A stretch of DNA of 64,000 nucleotides from Ecdyonurus torrentis. Lineage: Eukaryota; Arthropoda; Insecta; Ephemeroptera; Heptageniidae. The stretch covers positions 8,713,811 to 8,777,810 of the forward strand of contig OX439131.1 of NCBI GenBank assembly GCA_949318235.1, written 5' to 3'. This document shows positions 19,234 through 38,018 of this stretch, in pieces. The notes under the pieces were generated by a model. The model had not been told where the DNA came from. It did not search any database and was given only the letters and a program-made list of their open reading frames with translations. The number at the start of each line of letters is the position of its first letter. The stretch's first letter is position 1. Both the position numbers and the translations under genes were made by a program.

Positions 19234-19737
19234 CTCATACCAATATTTTATATTACACAAATGTTTTTTTTTTTTTTTTTTTTTTTGTAAACGTATGTAT
19301 CATTGTTAATACGGTGCGTAAATAATTTACTATTAATATTATCAATAGTATAATCACATATTTTCTTAAATTTTACAGCTCCCTCAAAACTTAAGTTCTA
19401 AGATAATAAATATAAACAATTATTATCGATTTATAATAATACATTCTTATGAAGTAAGAGTTTTCTATACCGTTTGTATAATCATTTTCTTAGTTAACAA
19501 TCGTCTAAAAATAAAAAAATAAAAGTTTTAGTTTTATTAAATACTTTTTACAAGAGAAATAAAAATTAGAATTTTATTCAGTAAAGTGCAGTGATTTAGT
19601 GAGCTCAAGAATTGGGTTGACAACTGGAGCAAATCGCTATAAAAAAGTACAGTTTGAGACGCAAAAACTTCTCGCTTGAGATGGTTTGCTTGAGCTAAAG
19701 TGTTAGAAAGTATCGTATAGACTTCTCCAGAGCTGTC

Positions 19738-19859
<122 letters not shown>

Positions 19860-20344
19860 TTGCTTTAATCTATATAAGGCTAAAATTGAGTTCAAGGATT
19901 TTAAAACAAGTTTAAACTGGCGTACAAGTGGGTTAACTGATGAGGATTATATAGATTTTTTTTAACGTAAGTTTTGCAGTATTTAATTTGTGAGTATACG
20001 TTTCAAACTATGCTCTTTATAAAGTTTTGCTACCTGAATATTATAAAAAATAAAAATGTTATTGAAAGTTATTACACGTTTCTTAACCCTCGTAATAAAA
20101 CTATCAAAGCATAAGGTATTACATATAAGTATAACAGAGTCTATTCATATTTTAAATTGAAATATATTTGAATATTGTAGTTGTTGTTTTATTACCCGTC
20201 AAATGTAAAGTAATAATGTTTATAAGAGTTCATAAATTTGTGATCCTAAATTAGTGTATTATTTCTTAATTTATTTATATACTCATTATTTCTGTAAAAA
20301 AATAGCTCTATATTATAAAATAGAAAAAAAATCAACACGTATAA

Positions 20345-20645
20345 TTTAATAGATATGAATGAGATGAGAAGGTGGATTGATGAACCGTTCTGAGATTTGT
20401 CTGGTTTAGCGTGGTCCACGCTACCACCACTGTCAGGACTGACCGGAGACATGAACAGGCCTGTCAATCCTAAACATATCTCCTACTGTTTTACCTGTGA
20501 CATCTGACATACGTACCGGCGAGGAAACAAATAAGTGCTTACCACAACCTATGAAAAAACCACGTATACCCACTGAGAAACGAACTCGTGATCTCTCGCA
20601 CATTAAATCAGCACGTATACCACGCATGCTTTCACAGGCTTAGCC
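20345..20645 (-). mobile_element. candidate tRNA-derived SINE
   Basis: On the minus strand, a segment of higher GC starts near 20645. It contains an A-box-like GTGGTATACGTGC and, 38 bases from the start of that motif region, a B-box-like GAGTTCGTTTC. This is the spacing expected of a Pol III internal promoter. About 200 bp of non-tRNA sequence follow. There is no clean tRNA fold, no poly-A tail and no target-site duplication that I can see, so this is a moderate call. Confidence 0.35.
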
Positions 20646-21514
20646 TAATTCGTAATAACAAAAATTTAGACATAATAATTAAATAAAAATATAATATTTG
20701 TTACAAAATCACCTGTGGCCGCCACATTACTTAAACCCTGTGCATTTATTTTACATTTATTTATGATATATTTTATTTTTTGATATAAATAAAAATGTAT
20801 ATAGCAAATCAGAGTGCTATTTGTAAACTGTCATTTAAAGTTTGTTTTTCCTGCAGGACGAACAGGCTCAGAACTAAACAATAAATCATTTTTTATGGTC
20901 AGTGTAGCATATTTATCGTCCCCACTAATTTAAATTCCATATAAGTCTCTATACACCTATATAATATCAAAATCAATAGATACAAGTTCCCTGTAGTGTG
21001 TGTGTATATTTAGGGGGATGTTAAATCGACTGAAATATTTTTCATGTATGTATGTTGTCAGTTTCGAGGTATATCGCATTTATTTTATTTATACTTTGTT
21101 TCAGTTTTTTAAAACGTAAAATTTTTAAAACTAACTTTTAGATTATAGCATTAATTTTCAGGTCCATGCACACGTTATATGAAAACACTTTTTTAGTATC
21201 ATTATGTTATGTTATCACAATAAATAATATGAATATGAATATAAAATAATTTATATTGAGACTGTAATGTTATTTTATATAAGGATATGAAAGTTAAAAA
21301 TGTTACATAGAAATGGATGTATAGTAGAAGTTGTAGAGAATATCCAAAATACTACGTATAATGAGTACAAATTAATTACAATACAGCAAAAATCAAAGAT
21401 TGCAATACTACAAACTAGTAATACAATATACATATATTTACAATACAATTCATAGTTCGTTATCTAGAAAACATATAAATATGAGTAAATACTGTATATA
21501 TATTGACATTAGTG
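20646..21514. other. AT-rich noncoding DNA
   Basis: No gene seen. A strong acceptor-like site (TTTTTCCTGCAG) at 20845-20856 has no supporting coding sequence. Confidence 0.45.
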
Positions 21515-21587
21515 GCTCGTATAGCTCAGAGGTAGAGCATTTGGAAGTAAAACCAAGAGATTTCGGGTTCGATCGCCGGTGCGAGCA
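21515..21587 (+). pseudogene. tRNA-like pseudogene
   Basis: It folds as a cloverleaf. The acceptor stem is 21515-21521 with 21580-21586 (one T:G pair), the D arm is GCTC AGAGGTA GAGC, and the anticodon stem is 21540-21544 with 21553-21557. The T arm loop is TTCGATC. Pol III A and B boxes are recognisable, and a TTTT terminator lies three bases past the end. Defects are an 8-nt anticodon loop (AAGTAAAA, no T33) and a G-G mismatch closing the T stem. The anticodon is therefore ambiguous (GTA if read from position 3). It is more likely a pseudogene or SINE head than a working tRNA. Confidence 0.6.
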
Positions 21588-23113
21588 GCTTTTGTTCAAA
21601 ATTTGTAGTAATCATATTAATATAATATATAAACTTATATAATAAATTATTTTTATTGAGAGGCCACAAAAGGTATACACACCCACCTAAATGTTCCTCT
21701 GAAATTTATATTGTATTATTAAAAATAAAATACTAATCTCATCAAAGATTTTCATCGGTACGATATTGGTTTACGACTGCTGCAAATTAGTTTATTTAAA
21801 TTATATAGTAAAAATATTTAACATTTTATTACTGCATTCAATCTCTTAAAAACCTGTTGGTACACGGATTCTTCAATTTAATTTTCATTCCCCCTTTTTT
21901 GTTGTTGCAAGTAAAAGAAGGATATTAGCGTCAGGTGGATGTAAACCAGAACTAATTTGCACTGCGCCCTGCACTTTTATTGCTCTAATCCAACCCGCCT
22001 TTAGTTTAGCAACTAGAGCGAAGGGAACATCACAGAGAAAGGGGAAACTACCTACAAAATAAAAAAGGGGGAGAACGTTTAAATATAAATTACCTAATTA
22101 TAAATTGTGACATACATTGCAAATTACTAACTTAAAATATGATGGTAAACATTTTAAATGATGTTAAATATGATAAAGAATTCAATACGTTTTTAGTTTT
22201 ATAAAATAAAGTGAATGCATGCAGATTAAATCTTAATAGCAGGAACCGTTTCTTTTTTACTATTGAAAAAAACTTCTCAATAGTAATAATATTAAAATAC
22301 TTAAATTAAAAGCATGTTTAGCAGCTTAATAGAATAATAAATTACTTTGCTGATGAATCCCGTAGGTGTAGTTCGTCGTAGTTGGCTGCGAGAAATATGA
22401 TTAATAACGTCATGTTAAAAATTTAAGGAAAATGTGAGTAAAGTACACGCATTGGAATTGTAAGTATACTAACGACTTCTTTAGTTTCGTGTCATTTTAG
22501 TAATCGTAAGCTAAAATATTATATTTTATAACGGTACGAAAAATCAAAGAAAATATGAAGCGTATACGTATAAGTTTTTTTCTTTTTATTTATTAATTTA
22601 ATGTTTATAATGACGTAATGTTTTTGTTTTTTTATAAGTACAAAAAATTATTAAGACAAAGAAAAACAACAACACATTTCTAAGAAATCCTAAAACTTAA
22701 AGACATACAGTATATCACATAAAACAACATGTTCTTTATAATGATTACACACAAAATGGGATGCACAAAACTGATGAGCAGTTTTTACCAAAATGTAAAT
22801 GTGGCCCCATAAGAGAGTGTGAAACTACTTTTAAATATGCAAGTTGCGTGAGTATTTTTGTTTGTGACGTCATTCAGAAACAGGCAAAGATTAGTATGAA
22901 AATGTTGCGTGGGTTGCATAAATCAAACTTTTCTGATACGGCGCGACTCAAAATTCGAAGAATAAATAGAGCATTGATGCAGGCGGAATGAAAAATTAAA
23001 ATTTAAAACTAGCAATTTGAAAACTTTAGAGGATCATAATTGCAATATTTTGTTTTTAAGAGATAAATGATTTTATATATTATTCAACATTATACATAAA
23101 TAATTTATTAGGA
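21588..23113. other. AT-rich noncoding DNA; one small orphan ORF
   Basis: A 76-codon ATG ORF at 22761-22991 (plus) begins with a cysteine-containing stretch (KCKCGPIRECETTFKYASC) and has a donor-like GTGAGT inside. I do not recognise it and there is no supporting context. The rest is AT-rich. Confidence 0.3.
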
Positions 23114-24165
23114 CCCTGCTCGAAAATCTTGCCAAGTTCTTGCCAAGAACCCGTTTCTTAGCAAGAACTTGGCAAGTTCCTGCCAAGAAACAGTTTCTTA
23201 GTAAGAACTTGCCAAGAACTTGTCTCAAGATCTTGACTGAGTATTTCTTGGTAAGTTCTTACCGAGAACTTACTTCAAGATCTTGACAAAGATTTTCTTG
23301 GCAAGTTCTTAGTAAGATTATGCCAAGATCTTAGTCCTTGGCAAGTTCTTGACAAGAAATTTATCAAGATCTTAGTTACGATTTCTTGCCAAGATCTTGG
23401 CTAATTTCTTGAAAAAAATAAAAAAAAAATCTTGGCAAAATCTTGCCAAGATTCAGTTTCTTGGTTCAATCTTGGCAAAATTTGTAAAAAAATTAAGATT
23501 TCTTGATTCAGAAATTTCTTGGCTCGAAATCTTGACAAGTTCTTGGTAAGATCTTGGAATAGTATTTAGGGGTTGAAAAAAGGGTCAAGGAGTATTGATA
23601 GAACATTTTTGATGCCAAGAACAGGTTCCTCATCTCTTTTTACCCCTAGAAACCAAATTTCATATTTTTAACCTTTCTGACCTCTCGACAACCTAAGTCC
23701 AAACAATTAGAACTTTAAATAACGCAAATAATACAAGAAATCAATAAGAGGTAGAAAAGAGCAGTGCAAGGACAGCCTCATCAGTGATCACCGAAGTCAA
23801 GCAACGTTGAGCGAGATCAGAAGATGGATGGGTGACCGATTTTTTTATTGTGCTAGAAATGTTTTTTTATTGATTTCTCTTTATTGTGTACAGCAGAATG
23901 TGCAGAATAAATTTTCCTACATTTTAATTATTAATTTTAATTAAAATTAATTAATTATCCAAGATCTTGTCAAGATCTTGACACGATTTTGCCAAGAACT
24001 TGACACGATCTTGTCAAGATCGTGACAGGATCTTGACACGATCTTGACACGATCTTGACATGATCTTGTCAAGATCGTGGCACGATCTTGGTAAGATCTT
24101 ACACAAGAACTTGCTAAGTTCTTGGTAAGATCCTGGCAAGAACTTGGCAAGTTTTTCGAGCAGGG
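23114..24165. mobile_element. 1.05-kb inverted-repeat element built of CTTGNCAAG repeats
   Basis: The ends form terminal inverted repeats of about 35 bp. The left begins CCCTGCTCGAAAATCTTGCC and the right is its near-perfect reverse complement, ending TTTTTCGAGCAGGG. The left ~450 bp and right ~220 bp consist almost entirely of degenerate repeats of the palindromic motif CTTG(C/A)CAAGA and GATCTTGACA. The middle (about 23560-23940) is non-repetitive and carries a 5S rRNA-like segment. No transposase is present, so it would be non-autonomous. I cannot assign a superfamily and see no convincing target-site duplication. Confidence 0.75.
23779..23840 (+). pseudogene. 5S rRNA-derived fragment
   Basis: It contains GATCACCGAAGTCAAGCAAC and, downstream, GATGGATGGGTGACCG. 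These match the central part of animal 5S rRNA (roughly nt 35-95), including the A-box, intermediate element and C-box of the type 1 Pol III promoter. The 5' and 3' thirds of 5S rRNA that form helix I are absent. A run of seven T, a potential Pol III terminator, follows at once. It lies inside the CTTGNCAAG inverted-repeat element. It is a 5S relic or a 5S-headed SINE segment, not a functional rRNA gene. Confidence 0.8.
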
Positions 24166-24699
24166 GATGCAAGTTCTAAATTATCAACTATAATAATAAT
24201 ACGTAATTTTTATTTTCTAATAGTTATACTTGAAAAATGACATTTTGGCTTCAATTTTAAAATTCATATCAGTATAGTAGGGAAGCAGGGGCACGCAATA
24301 TTATGAGGCACTCTTTACGTACACCAATATTGTTTTATAAAGTATACAATTTTTCTTTTTACGGAGATAAATTAACTTTAGCAGTAAATTGCAAGTAAGA
24401 TTGCAAGTAAGATTGCATTCAACAAAGTTAAGTGCTCATTAACCCCTGGATCCCCTATATATTATCACACAAATACTTGTACAGATGATAAATTCTAAAA
24501 CATGTAAATCTCATCAAAGTAAAACATATTTCTTATTATTTTTGAAGCTGCAAGAACGCCAATTATATCTGATCAATAAGAAACCTAATATCTTATAAAT
24601 ATAAACCTTATAGGTGTAGAGAAAGATTGGTATTTCATCAATTTGTAAGCTTATACCATAATAAACAAGATGTTTAACCACACTGGGGGTGTTGAAGAG
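24166..24699. other. AT-rich noncoding DNA
   Basis: No gene or element seen. Confidence 0.45.
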
Positions 24700-25030
24700 A
24701 CGTGGCACTCACAGAGTATAGCGGAGAGAGAAAGAGGGACGTGGAGGAAAGATGTTGTTTATAATTTGAACAGTTCTCACTCAAGTTGAAAGTCTAGGTG
24801 AGGTGACGTGAAGAAGAAGGCACAGTGCAGGGTGCTAAGGTAGAGAGAAAGAGAGAACGAGAAAGAGAGAGGCAAGCGTAGTGCCGCATCGATCGCGCGG
24901 GGTGTACGGGGGGTGAGTGCGGGGGCGAGTGGGTGTGGCAGCCAAGGCAGGCAGGCACACTAGCACACACAGCGAGATAGAGAGAAAGAGAGAAAAGCGG
25001 CACACAGCCAAAATCAAGAGAGCAGCTTCA
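24700..25030. other. GC-richer island with GA-rich tracts
   Basis: It contains CGATCGCGCGGGGTG, a G-rich core and flanking GAGA-type tracts. It is sharply bounded by AT-rich DNA. Frames are open on both strands but low in complexity. It could be a regulatory island or an unannotated first exon; the sequence does not decide. Confidence 0.35.
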
Positions 25031-30649
<5,619 letters not shown>

Positions 30650-30764
30650 ATCATTATAAAGATGAGGGCGTGGATAAAAAAATCTCACGGCTCACCTGGT
30701 TTCGAGAGCAAGGTAACAATAACGTTGTGTCTTGTTTCGTTCAGTTTGGGTCAGGCGTGCAAGC

Positions 30765-30849
<85 letters not shown>

Positions 30850-31060
30850 AGCTCTGCCATAGCAAGTAAGAGAACGAGTGAGTCCTCTCAACCCCTTTTA
30901 ATGAGAACTGCTTGAGACAAAGAGAGAGAGAGAGAGAGAGAGAGAGACAAAGAGAGAGACAAAGAGAGAGACAAAGAGAGAGAACTTTGGCAAGTACCTC
31001 GAGAGTTGCTCTCGTAATGTTGCTGCACAGGGAAACACATTCTCTCCTATACCCACTGTG
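30650..31060. other. GC-richer island containing (GA)n
   Basis: A complex segment surrounds a GA array at 30769-30848. After it come four copies of a GACAAAGAGAGA-type unit (about 30915-30985). Apparent ORFs are repeat translations. Confidence 0.45.
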
Positions 31061-32101
31061 TGATAAACAATAAACAAAAATTATATACGATTAATCGATT
31101 TTGATCACCATAAAATAATTTAGCATATTACCCTGCTACAAAATACGATTCTTTTGTAAAATCGATTTTGTTTAATTATTATTATAATTTATAAGTATTA
31201 TTTTCATGAATATGAGTATACCTCAAGTATAATCTTATACCCTTTTCTTTATTTTTTCTTTTCTTTTTCTCTTTTTTTCTTTTTCCTTTTTTTCCTTTTA
31301 TGTATTTTTGCACGCAACATGTCTTTAATTATAATGATACACCATCTTATTTAAATCAACATATATTATGTATAAAAATTAATAATATAAAAGAGCGCAA
31401 AACAAAGAAAATACTCATTAATTTTATGTTTTATTTTATTTCATACAATACTACACATTTTTATATAATTGATTTCAGCTATTTGTTGAGAGAAAACTGA
31501 AGAGAGTAGTTAAAGAAACGTGCTGAGAATTTTTACTGAATTATAATTTGAAAAACTCACTTTCTTGCTACCTTAGCACATTTTCAGTATTTGATTGAAA
31601 CTTTAAAAAAAAAAAAATGTTGAAGATTGAAAATGATTTTATGTTCATGTTTCACATATTTATCAGTAATTATTATTTTTACGTAAAACAAGATTTCACA
31701 ATAATACAGAATCCAAAAGTGAAATTTAATAGTGTCTAAATTTCTTCTTCTTGAATTCAAACAAAAAACACTTTCGTGTTTTCTTGTTATATCACAGACT
31801 CGTATAATATTTGATTGTAGCAATCATTATAAAAATTTGTTACAAAAGAATTTCAATAATAAACTTTAAAATAAGAAGAAAAAAATTAAGAAGAAAAAAA
31901 AAAAAAAAAAAAGCTTTACAACTTCGAATTTAATATTCAAGCTTACCTCTTTCCAAAGATTAATTTCAAATTTTACAAAATTTTGACATTTTTGTTGATT
32001 TGATTGAGACTGTGCCAAGTACGTAGCTTATCTTTGCATGCTAATAATTTATTATAAAATATACAATTTTTTTTTATTATTTTAAATATAATTTTTAACA
32101 G
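31061..32101. other. AT-rich noncoding DNA
   Basis: No gene seen. A pyrimidine-rich tract lies at about 31240-31300 and poly-A near 31893-31912. Confidence 0.45.
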
Positions 32102-32105
32102 TTAA

Positions 32106-32429
32106 GGGACCGACGTCGGCCATTAGATTCTAACTTTTCTTGTCAAAAAAATCTGAAACTTTGCACAATGATACTTCAGCTTGAGACAATTTCAGATAAA
32201 TAAAAATTTTAGGGGGTCACCGTGCAAATTAATTTTATATGCTTTTTTGAAATTTTAAGCCTATAAGGCCCAATGTTAATTTCAATATTTTTTTTCTTTT
32301 TTTCGGGACGGTCAATCATCATGAAATTTTTATCCCGGCTAGGTGTGACCCTTAGCTACAGAATGACACTAATTTTAGATCCAAAACACTTCTATAGTTT
32401 TTGAGATTTAAGGTCGGTACCCTACTCCC
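32106..32429. mobile_element. TTAA-flanked MITE (piggyBac-like insertion signature)
   Basis: The 324-bp element sits between two TTAA tetranucleotides (32102-32105 and 32430-32433). It begins GGGACCGAC and ends in GGTCGGTACCCTACTCCC, giving imperfect inverted ends. TTAA target duplication with GGG/CCC ends is the known signature of piggyBac-type elements. It has no coding capacity. The family assignment is inference. Confidence 0.55.
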
Positions 32430-32651
32430 TTAACCTATTTTTTTGATTGGATATCTTTAACATGAACGTAAAAAATAACATATTTTATAATTCCTTTACT
32501 TTATGAAATTGTGCCATCATAAAAAATAGCTGATAAAAAATATACCAGTTCTGTTCTAACATAAATTATATTTTGCACTATAAACAAAATAAGAAAAATT
32601 GGAAATAATTAATTTTCACGCTCTTTTAGATTCCTTGTGTTCTAGTTTCTT

Positions 32652-32739
32652 AACATACATGTATAACATACGTGTATACATACGTGTATACATACGTGTA
32701 TACATACGTGTATACATATGTGTATACATACGTGTATAA
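32652..32739. repeat. 12-bp tandem repeat (ACATACGTGTAT)
   Basis: About seven head-to-tail copies of a 12-bp unit that is itself close to a palindrome (TACGTGTATACATACGTGTA). Confidence 0.9.
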
Positions 32740-34454
32740 ACGGGTCTATCTATAGGTTTATATGCCAGTTGCTTAAAAATGATTTCTTATAGAAATTTTA
32801 AATGCTCTAAGCGTTTTTCTACTGCAAATTAAGCACAGACAATTCTGTGACCTATTCTTTGAATTGTACCCTAGAGATTTTTGTTCTTACGGACAAAAAA
32901 ACGATGTCATTGATTTGACCTATAGTCGAGGGAACTAAACTGAATTAAATATTGATCCCACAAAAGAATGAATAATTTAAATAATAACATGTCTGGTGAG
33001 TGAATAGTCTATAACATTGATATAACATGCAAGGTTAAAAATTAGTATAGATTTTATTTTAATCGTAAGTATTGTTCATTATATTGAACAATTCACCAGA
33101 ACAGATGTATTTAATGATTATAATTTTTCAACAATATTCTGAACTATAATTTTTTTTTTAATTTAGGCGATTCTACGCAATGAAATTTTATTTCTGCAGC
33201 CTTATTAGATATATGTATATTAGATATTATAGTGTTGCTAACTTTATACTTTACCTTCTCACAATAAGCACAGGAAATTTTATACATGTTCGTTAGCATT
33301 AAATAATATTAATTTAATAATTTTAATGGCACTATTTTTATTAGGTTTTTATTCTCTGCAGTGTTTTGTATTTTAAAATAGTACAAATTCTTGTAAAATA
33401 TGTTATGTTTGTGATCACTTGATCACTTAACTCCCAGAGAAGTTAGGGAGTTTGCAATAATTAAATAATTTCTAGTAGAAATCAATAAAAGAATAATAGA
33501 GCCAATTTAATAAAAAAGTTAGAAGAATATTTAAAAATAATAAATATCTATAATAATTGCGTGATTCATTAATCATTATTACAGCGATGGTATCAATTCT
33601 GACAGAAACTGTGTAATAATATACGTAATTACAATTGAATAATTAAAGAACAAAAACATACAACCATAAATATGTAACATTAAAATTGGAGGCATAAGTA
33701 ACTTTTAAAGTAAATTTCTTTTAACATCACCAGCAGCTATTTTCTTTATTAGTGAAAACTCAAATTGAAAAAAATATTGTTTAAAATTTTAAATGCAAAA
33801 TACTATTCCTGTTATAAAAATATTATAATATTGGTGCGTATTAAAATGTTTGAAAAAGTTTAGCATGCAACAAGTATGAAATGAAATTAAATAAATAATT
33901 CAGAAGAAAAAGAAAAAGAAGAAAAAAAAAGTTTTGTAAGTGAATTTTATGTTTGAGTCCAAGTGATTATGTTGGAGAGATAGTCACCCAGCTGTGCCGC
34001 CTTTCCTTGGCCCGACTGCCTGCTATACTGGCACGCACACCACATTTTTTTTTGTCTTTCCACTGCGACAAAAGCTTTGGTGCTCACTTGTAATATAAAT
34101 ATCAAGCCTGCTTGGGTGGGCAGCTGTTGCTTCATTTATGACTTGCTTTCTCCACACCAAAAATTTACCAACTCAACACGAAAATCTAAAAAATAATAAT
34201 TTAACAATAATGTTAATCGTTTTTCTCACGCAACATTTTGATGTAACAGGGAAAATAAAGATAAACAATAAATTATTTTACACCCTTTTCACCTCTTATA
34301 AAAATACTAAATTGTTATATATTATTTAAAGTGGCCATAAAACTATTATTATGTATCATTTACACCTCATATCATAAAATATCCCTATGGAGAAATTTAA
34401 AGAAAACAATTATTATAATGTGTTAACTAAAATATGATATGTATAAAATAAACG

Positions 34455-34535
<81 letters not shown>

Positions 34536-35277
34536 CGTGCTTTTCATTTGCACGATATATGTAAAATTCTTTTATAAAACAACAACAACAAGTCTTACGG
34601 TAGTAACTTGAGGAACAGCATAAAGGAAACAATCTGATTTCTGACTATGCACATCTTTTTGTTATCAATTGAGCAGTTTTGGATATTTTAAAACAAGAAA
34701 TTTCATTTATATAGTCCTTTGAGATCACATTCCTTAATATTCCTTACAGGTAAAAGTTTTTGTTCTAATTATTTGATTAAAACTCATTAATCACTAGGCT
34801 GCCAATATGACAAACACAAATCTTAACCAGTTATAAACTTTTTTTTCTTTTTTTTTAATTCTAACTTCTTATTAAGTTGTGTGTTAAGGTACAAATGAAA
34901 CAAGTTTGGATTAAATTGATTTTAAAACTTGAAATAAAATTGATAATAATTAATGCATTGATTCAATATTCCTAAGACAATGCAAAAAATTATAGCCTAA
35001 TTTTGAAATACAGTTGCATCAAATGGCCTTATACCCCTTACCCCCGTTTACTATCCGTGTTATTAATTACATCCAAAAATCAAAAGTTACTGCTTTTTTT
35101 GGTCACATGCTTCAATTATATATTTCCATCACCACTTTACTTTTAAAAACTGATAAAATTTTAAATATTAATTTTTAATTGACAAGCCCTCATAAATTAA
35201 ATAATGTGTGTAACGTAATACCACATAATTGTTATTTAGGAGAAAAAAATGATAACAATCATGGAATTTATCACATT
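32740..35277. other. AT-rich noncoding DNA
   Basis: A small GC-richer patch occurs at about 33950-34140 and a (TA)n array at 34459-34530. No gene seen. Confidence 0.45.
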
Positions 35278-35720
35278 TTATGAAATGTCAAGTACAGTAC
35301 AATGTAAACCACAAGTTTGGGGGGGGGGGGGGGGCAAAGCAAGCAGCTGGTCTGTGTGTTGGTGCAGAGCTGCATGCAGGCAAGCAAGTGGCGCGGTGGC
35401 CGGGCTATAGAGCCAGCAAGCGAGCGCCAGCATAGCGCTAGCGTGCGCTGCTATAGCAAAGCAAAAGCTTGCCGAGCGGCGGCGCGCCACTACCCAGAGA
35501 GGGTGGGTGTATTTATCGAGCTGAAACAGTGGTGGGTGGTAGTGGCGGCAGCGGCGACAAACGGAGACAATGTGCTTCATCACGCAGCCAGCCACGTGCT
35601 GGAGCTCCTCACCTCTCACCAGCTGAGCTGTAGCTTGCGAGTGAGCGAGAGAGCGAGCGCACTGAACTCAACTCACCGCGTGCCATTCAATTCAACAAGC
35701 AATGCAACTTCATAACAAAC
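35278..35720. other. GC-rich island with poly-G
   Basis: This is one of the longest GC-rich segments. It starts with a 15-bp poly-G run (about 35320-35334) and contains many GCAAGC, AGCGAGCG and CpG motifs. Both strands happen to be open for over 110 codons, but the translations are low-complexity and I do not recognise them. It may be a promoter, untranslated exon or enhancer island. Confidence 0.4.
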
Positions 35721-36681
35721 CCATCAACCACGCCAGTCTTACCAGACTTCAACATTTCCCACAACAATGAATAAAAAATTTCTATACGAATGTAAAAATT
35801 TTGGACCATCAACTTGAATATTTTAAATAATACGAATACCTTCCTTAAAAAGAATTCAAAACAAAGAAATGGTTTTTTTTTTCTACATTTAGCATTTGTT
35901 TGCTTCTGTTCTATAGTAATTATTGAAAATACAATATATCAGCCAGTTTTGAATTAACCTATACACAGTTAATTTACAACGTTTAAATTGAAAAATATGC
36001 ATTGATAATTTTAGTGCTACATTTGAGGATCGTAAAGATCAGCCAAGTATAGTAAGTTGAATTGGCAACAGAAATCAAAGCAAAATCCTGAACAACTTGT
36101 TGGATTACGCGCATATATATACACTAATACGAAAAACCTTTCATATAAGGATTCATTTAAACTCTTCTACGCTGAATTTAATAATTGCATTTTCAGTATA
36201 TATTTAAAAAAATATATATATTATAATATTAATTACTAAAACAAAGACTATAATCACTTTGAATATCTATATGTATATAAAATAATAAACAAATTTTCTG
36301 TGGATTTTTTTTTGTCCAAAATAATATTTTGCTGGAGATAATACAAAATTAACACGATATTTCTTATTTAACGTGCATGTGCAGCACGACATGAGCATAT
36401 ACAATTCTGCTTGCAGTGACAAAGAGGCGAGCTTACTGACATTGATATGCTGCTGACAACAGAGATAAAACAGCAGCAGTAATATCGCTTTTTTTCCACT
36501 CATGTGTCTCACAACCAGCTCTGCCTGAAACCTTCTGGTCAGCAACAGATGGACATGGAGGGGATTTTCCATTGTTTCAACTGTCCAACGCTTGTTACAT
36601 GTTTTGTCATTATATATTATTGCTTTGCTTACTTGCGCCTTTTTATACCCTCATTTGGAAAATAATTTTTAAAAAGTTCCA

Positions 36682-36724
<43 letters not shown>

Positions 36725-37340
36725 TTCCTTTTGTTAGGGAAGTAAAACTAGATGTCGTAATTACACAAGACATATCAAAGTTGTGAGGAAAAAAAAAGTT
36801 TTCACGTTAAAATTAAGAGACAAAAAAATCTTCATGTACGCAATATTAAGAACAACATTAAAAAACCAAAAAGTTTAAAATTATATATTTTCAGTTTTTT
36901 AATTTTTATTTTAACTTTATTTTTGTTTATAATCAGACAAAATTAGACTGTTTCAAATTTATAACGTAAATTTTATGAAAAAAAAAATCAAAACATTCAT
37001 ACGTATAAATATTCGCTGGAATCTTATATAAAAATAAAGCTATATAAATAGCATTCAGTTAAAATATACATCAATAACCTAAATATATTATGATATAGAT
37101 TCCAAGATTTCCATTATTTATTTTTGTTTTGAATAAATAAAACGGTGTAACAAATGTTTTGTTTATTTATAATAAAAAAGAAAGAAAAGAAACAGTAAAA
37201 GAATTATTTTTTTCTCTTGTATTTTTTATGATAGTAATAGCTTTTACCTTTAGGGTAAAAAAAAGTCATAAGAAAAAATAAGGTTTGGAATTGAGGATAA
37301 ATTATGCTCTAGGGACACGGCCACTTATGAGTGTGTGGGA

Positions 37341-37390
<50 letters not shown>

Positions 37391-37673
37391 TAATATATAA
37401 TACTCAAAAAAGCACAAGCATGCTCAACTAGTCAGTTGGTGAAGTAAGTAGTATAAGGCTTGGCTTGGCTCTACAGCCGCTAGAAATGGACATGAATGTT
37501 TAAACTTAGCCAGAAACGTGCTCACATTCTATGTTTTGTGGCCAAAAAACCTAGCTGCTGCCTGCTGCGATACTATAATATAGGACTTGCATGCCGGCCT
37601 ATGCCAGCTTGCTTACTGCCTTTTCTACCTCTCTAAAGGGAATATTTTACACGGAAACCTAAAAGTTTAGTAA

Positions 37674-37722
<49 letters not shown>

Positions 37723-37942
37723 GGGATATATGAAAAGGGAAAAAGAGTAGGGTAGAAAAGGTTTTGCTTATCATGATATATATATAGAGAGAATCTAAAT
37801 GATAAATGGTTTACCAGTTTAACTTTCATACACATATTTATCTACTCAAGTATTTACACTTTGTGATATATTTATGATGTTTTCACCTGATTTCAAAATC
37901 TAACACTTTGATCACTTTGATGAATTTTCAAAGAATTCAACA

Positions 37943-38018
<76 letters not shown>

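Noticed and set aside
20845..20880. Strong acceptor followed by a six-residue frame and AATAAA
   Set aside because: It looks like a terminal exon, but six codons are too few to support it and no partner exon was found.
22353..22385. CTGATGAATCCCGTAGG, similar to a hammerhead start
   Set aside because: No matching stem II partner and no GAAA after it. The same test fails at 10164, 15821, 18759, 19937 and 59508.
22761..22991. 76-codon ORF with KCKCGPIRECETTFKYASC
   Set aside because: The cysteine spacing vaguely recalls degenerin/pickpocket channels, but no further motif, splice context or second exon supports it.
23947..24150. 67-codon minus-strand ORF with SCQDL/DRVKI repeats
   Set aside because: Produced by the CTTGNCAAG repeat array in the right arm of the 23.1-24.2 kb element.
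35278..35715. Long open frames on both strands of a GC-rich island
   Set aside because: Open because of GC content. Translations are low-complexity, and neither strand shows domain features.
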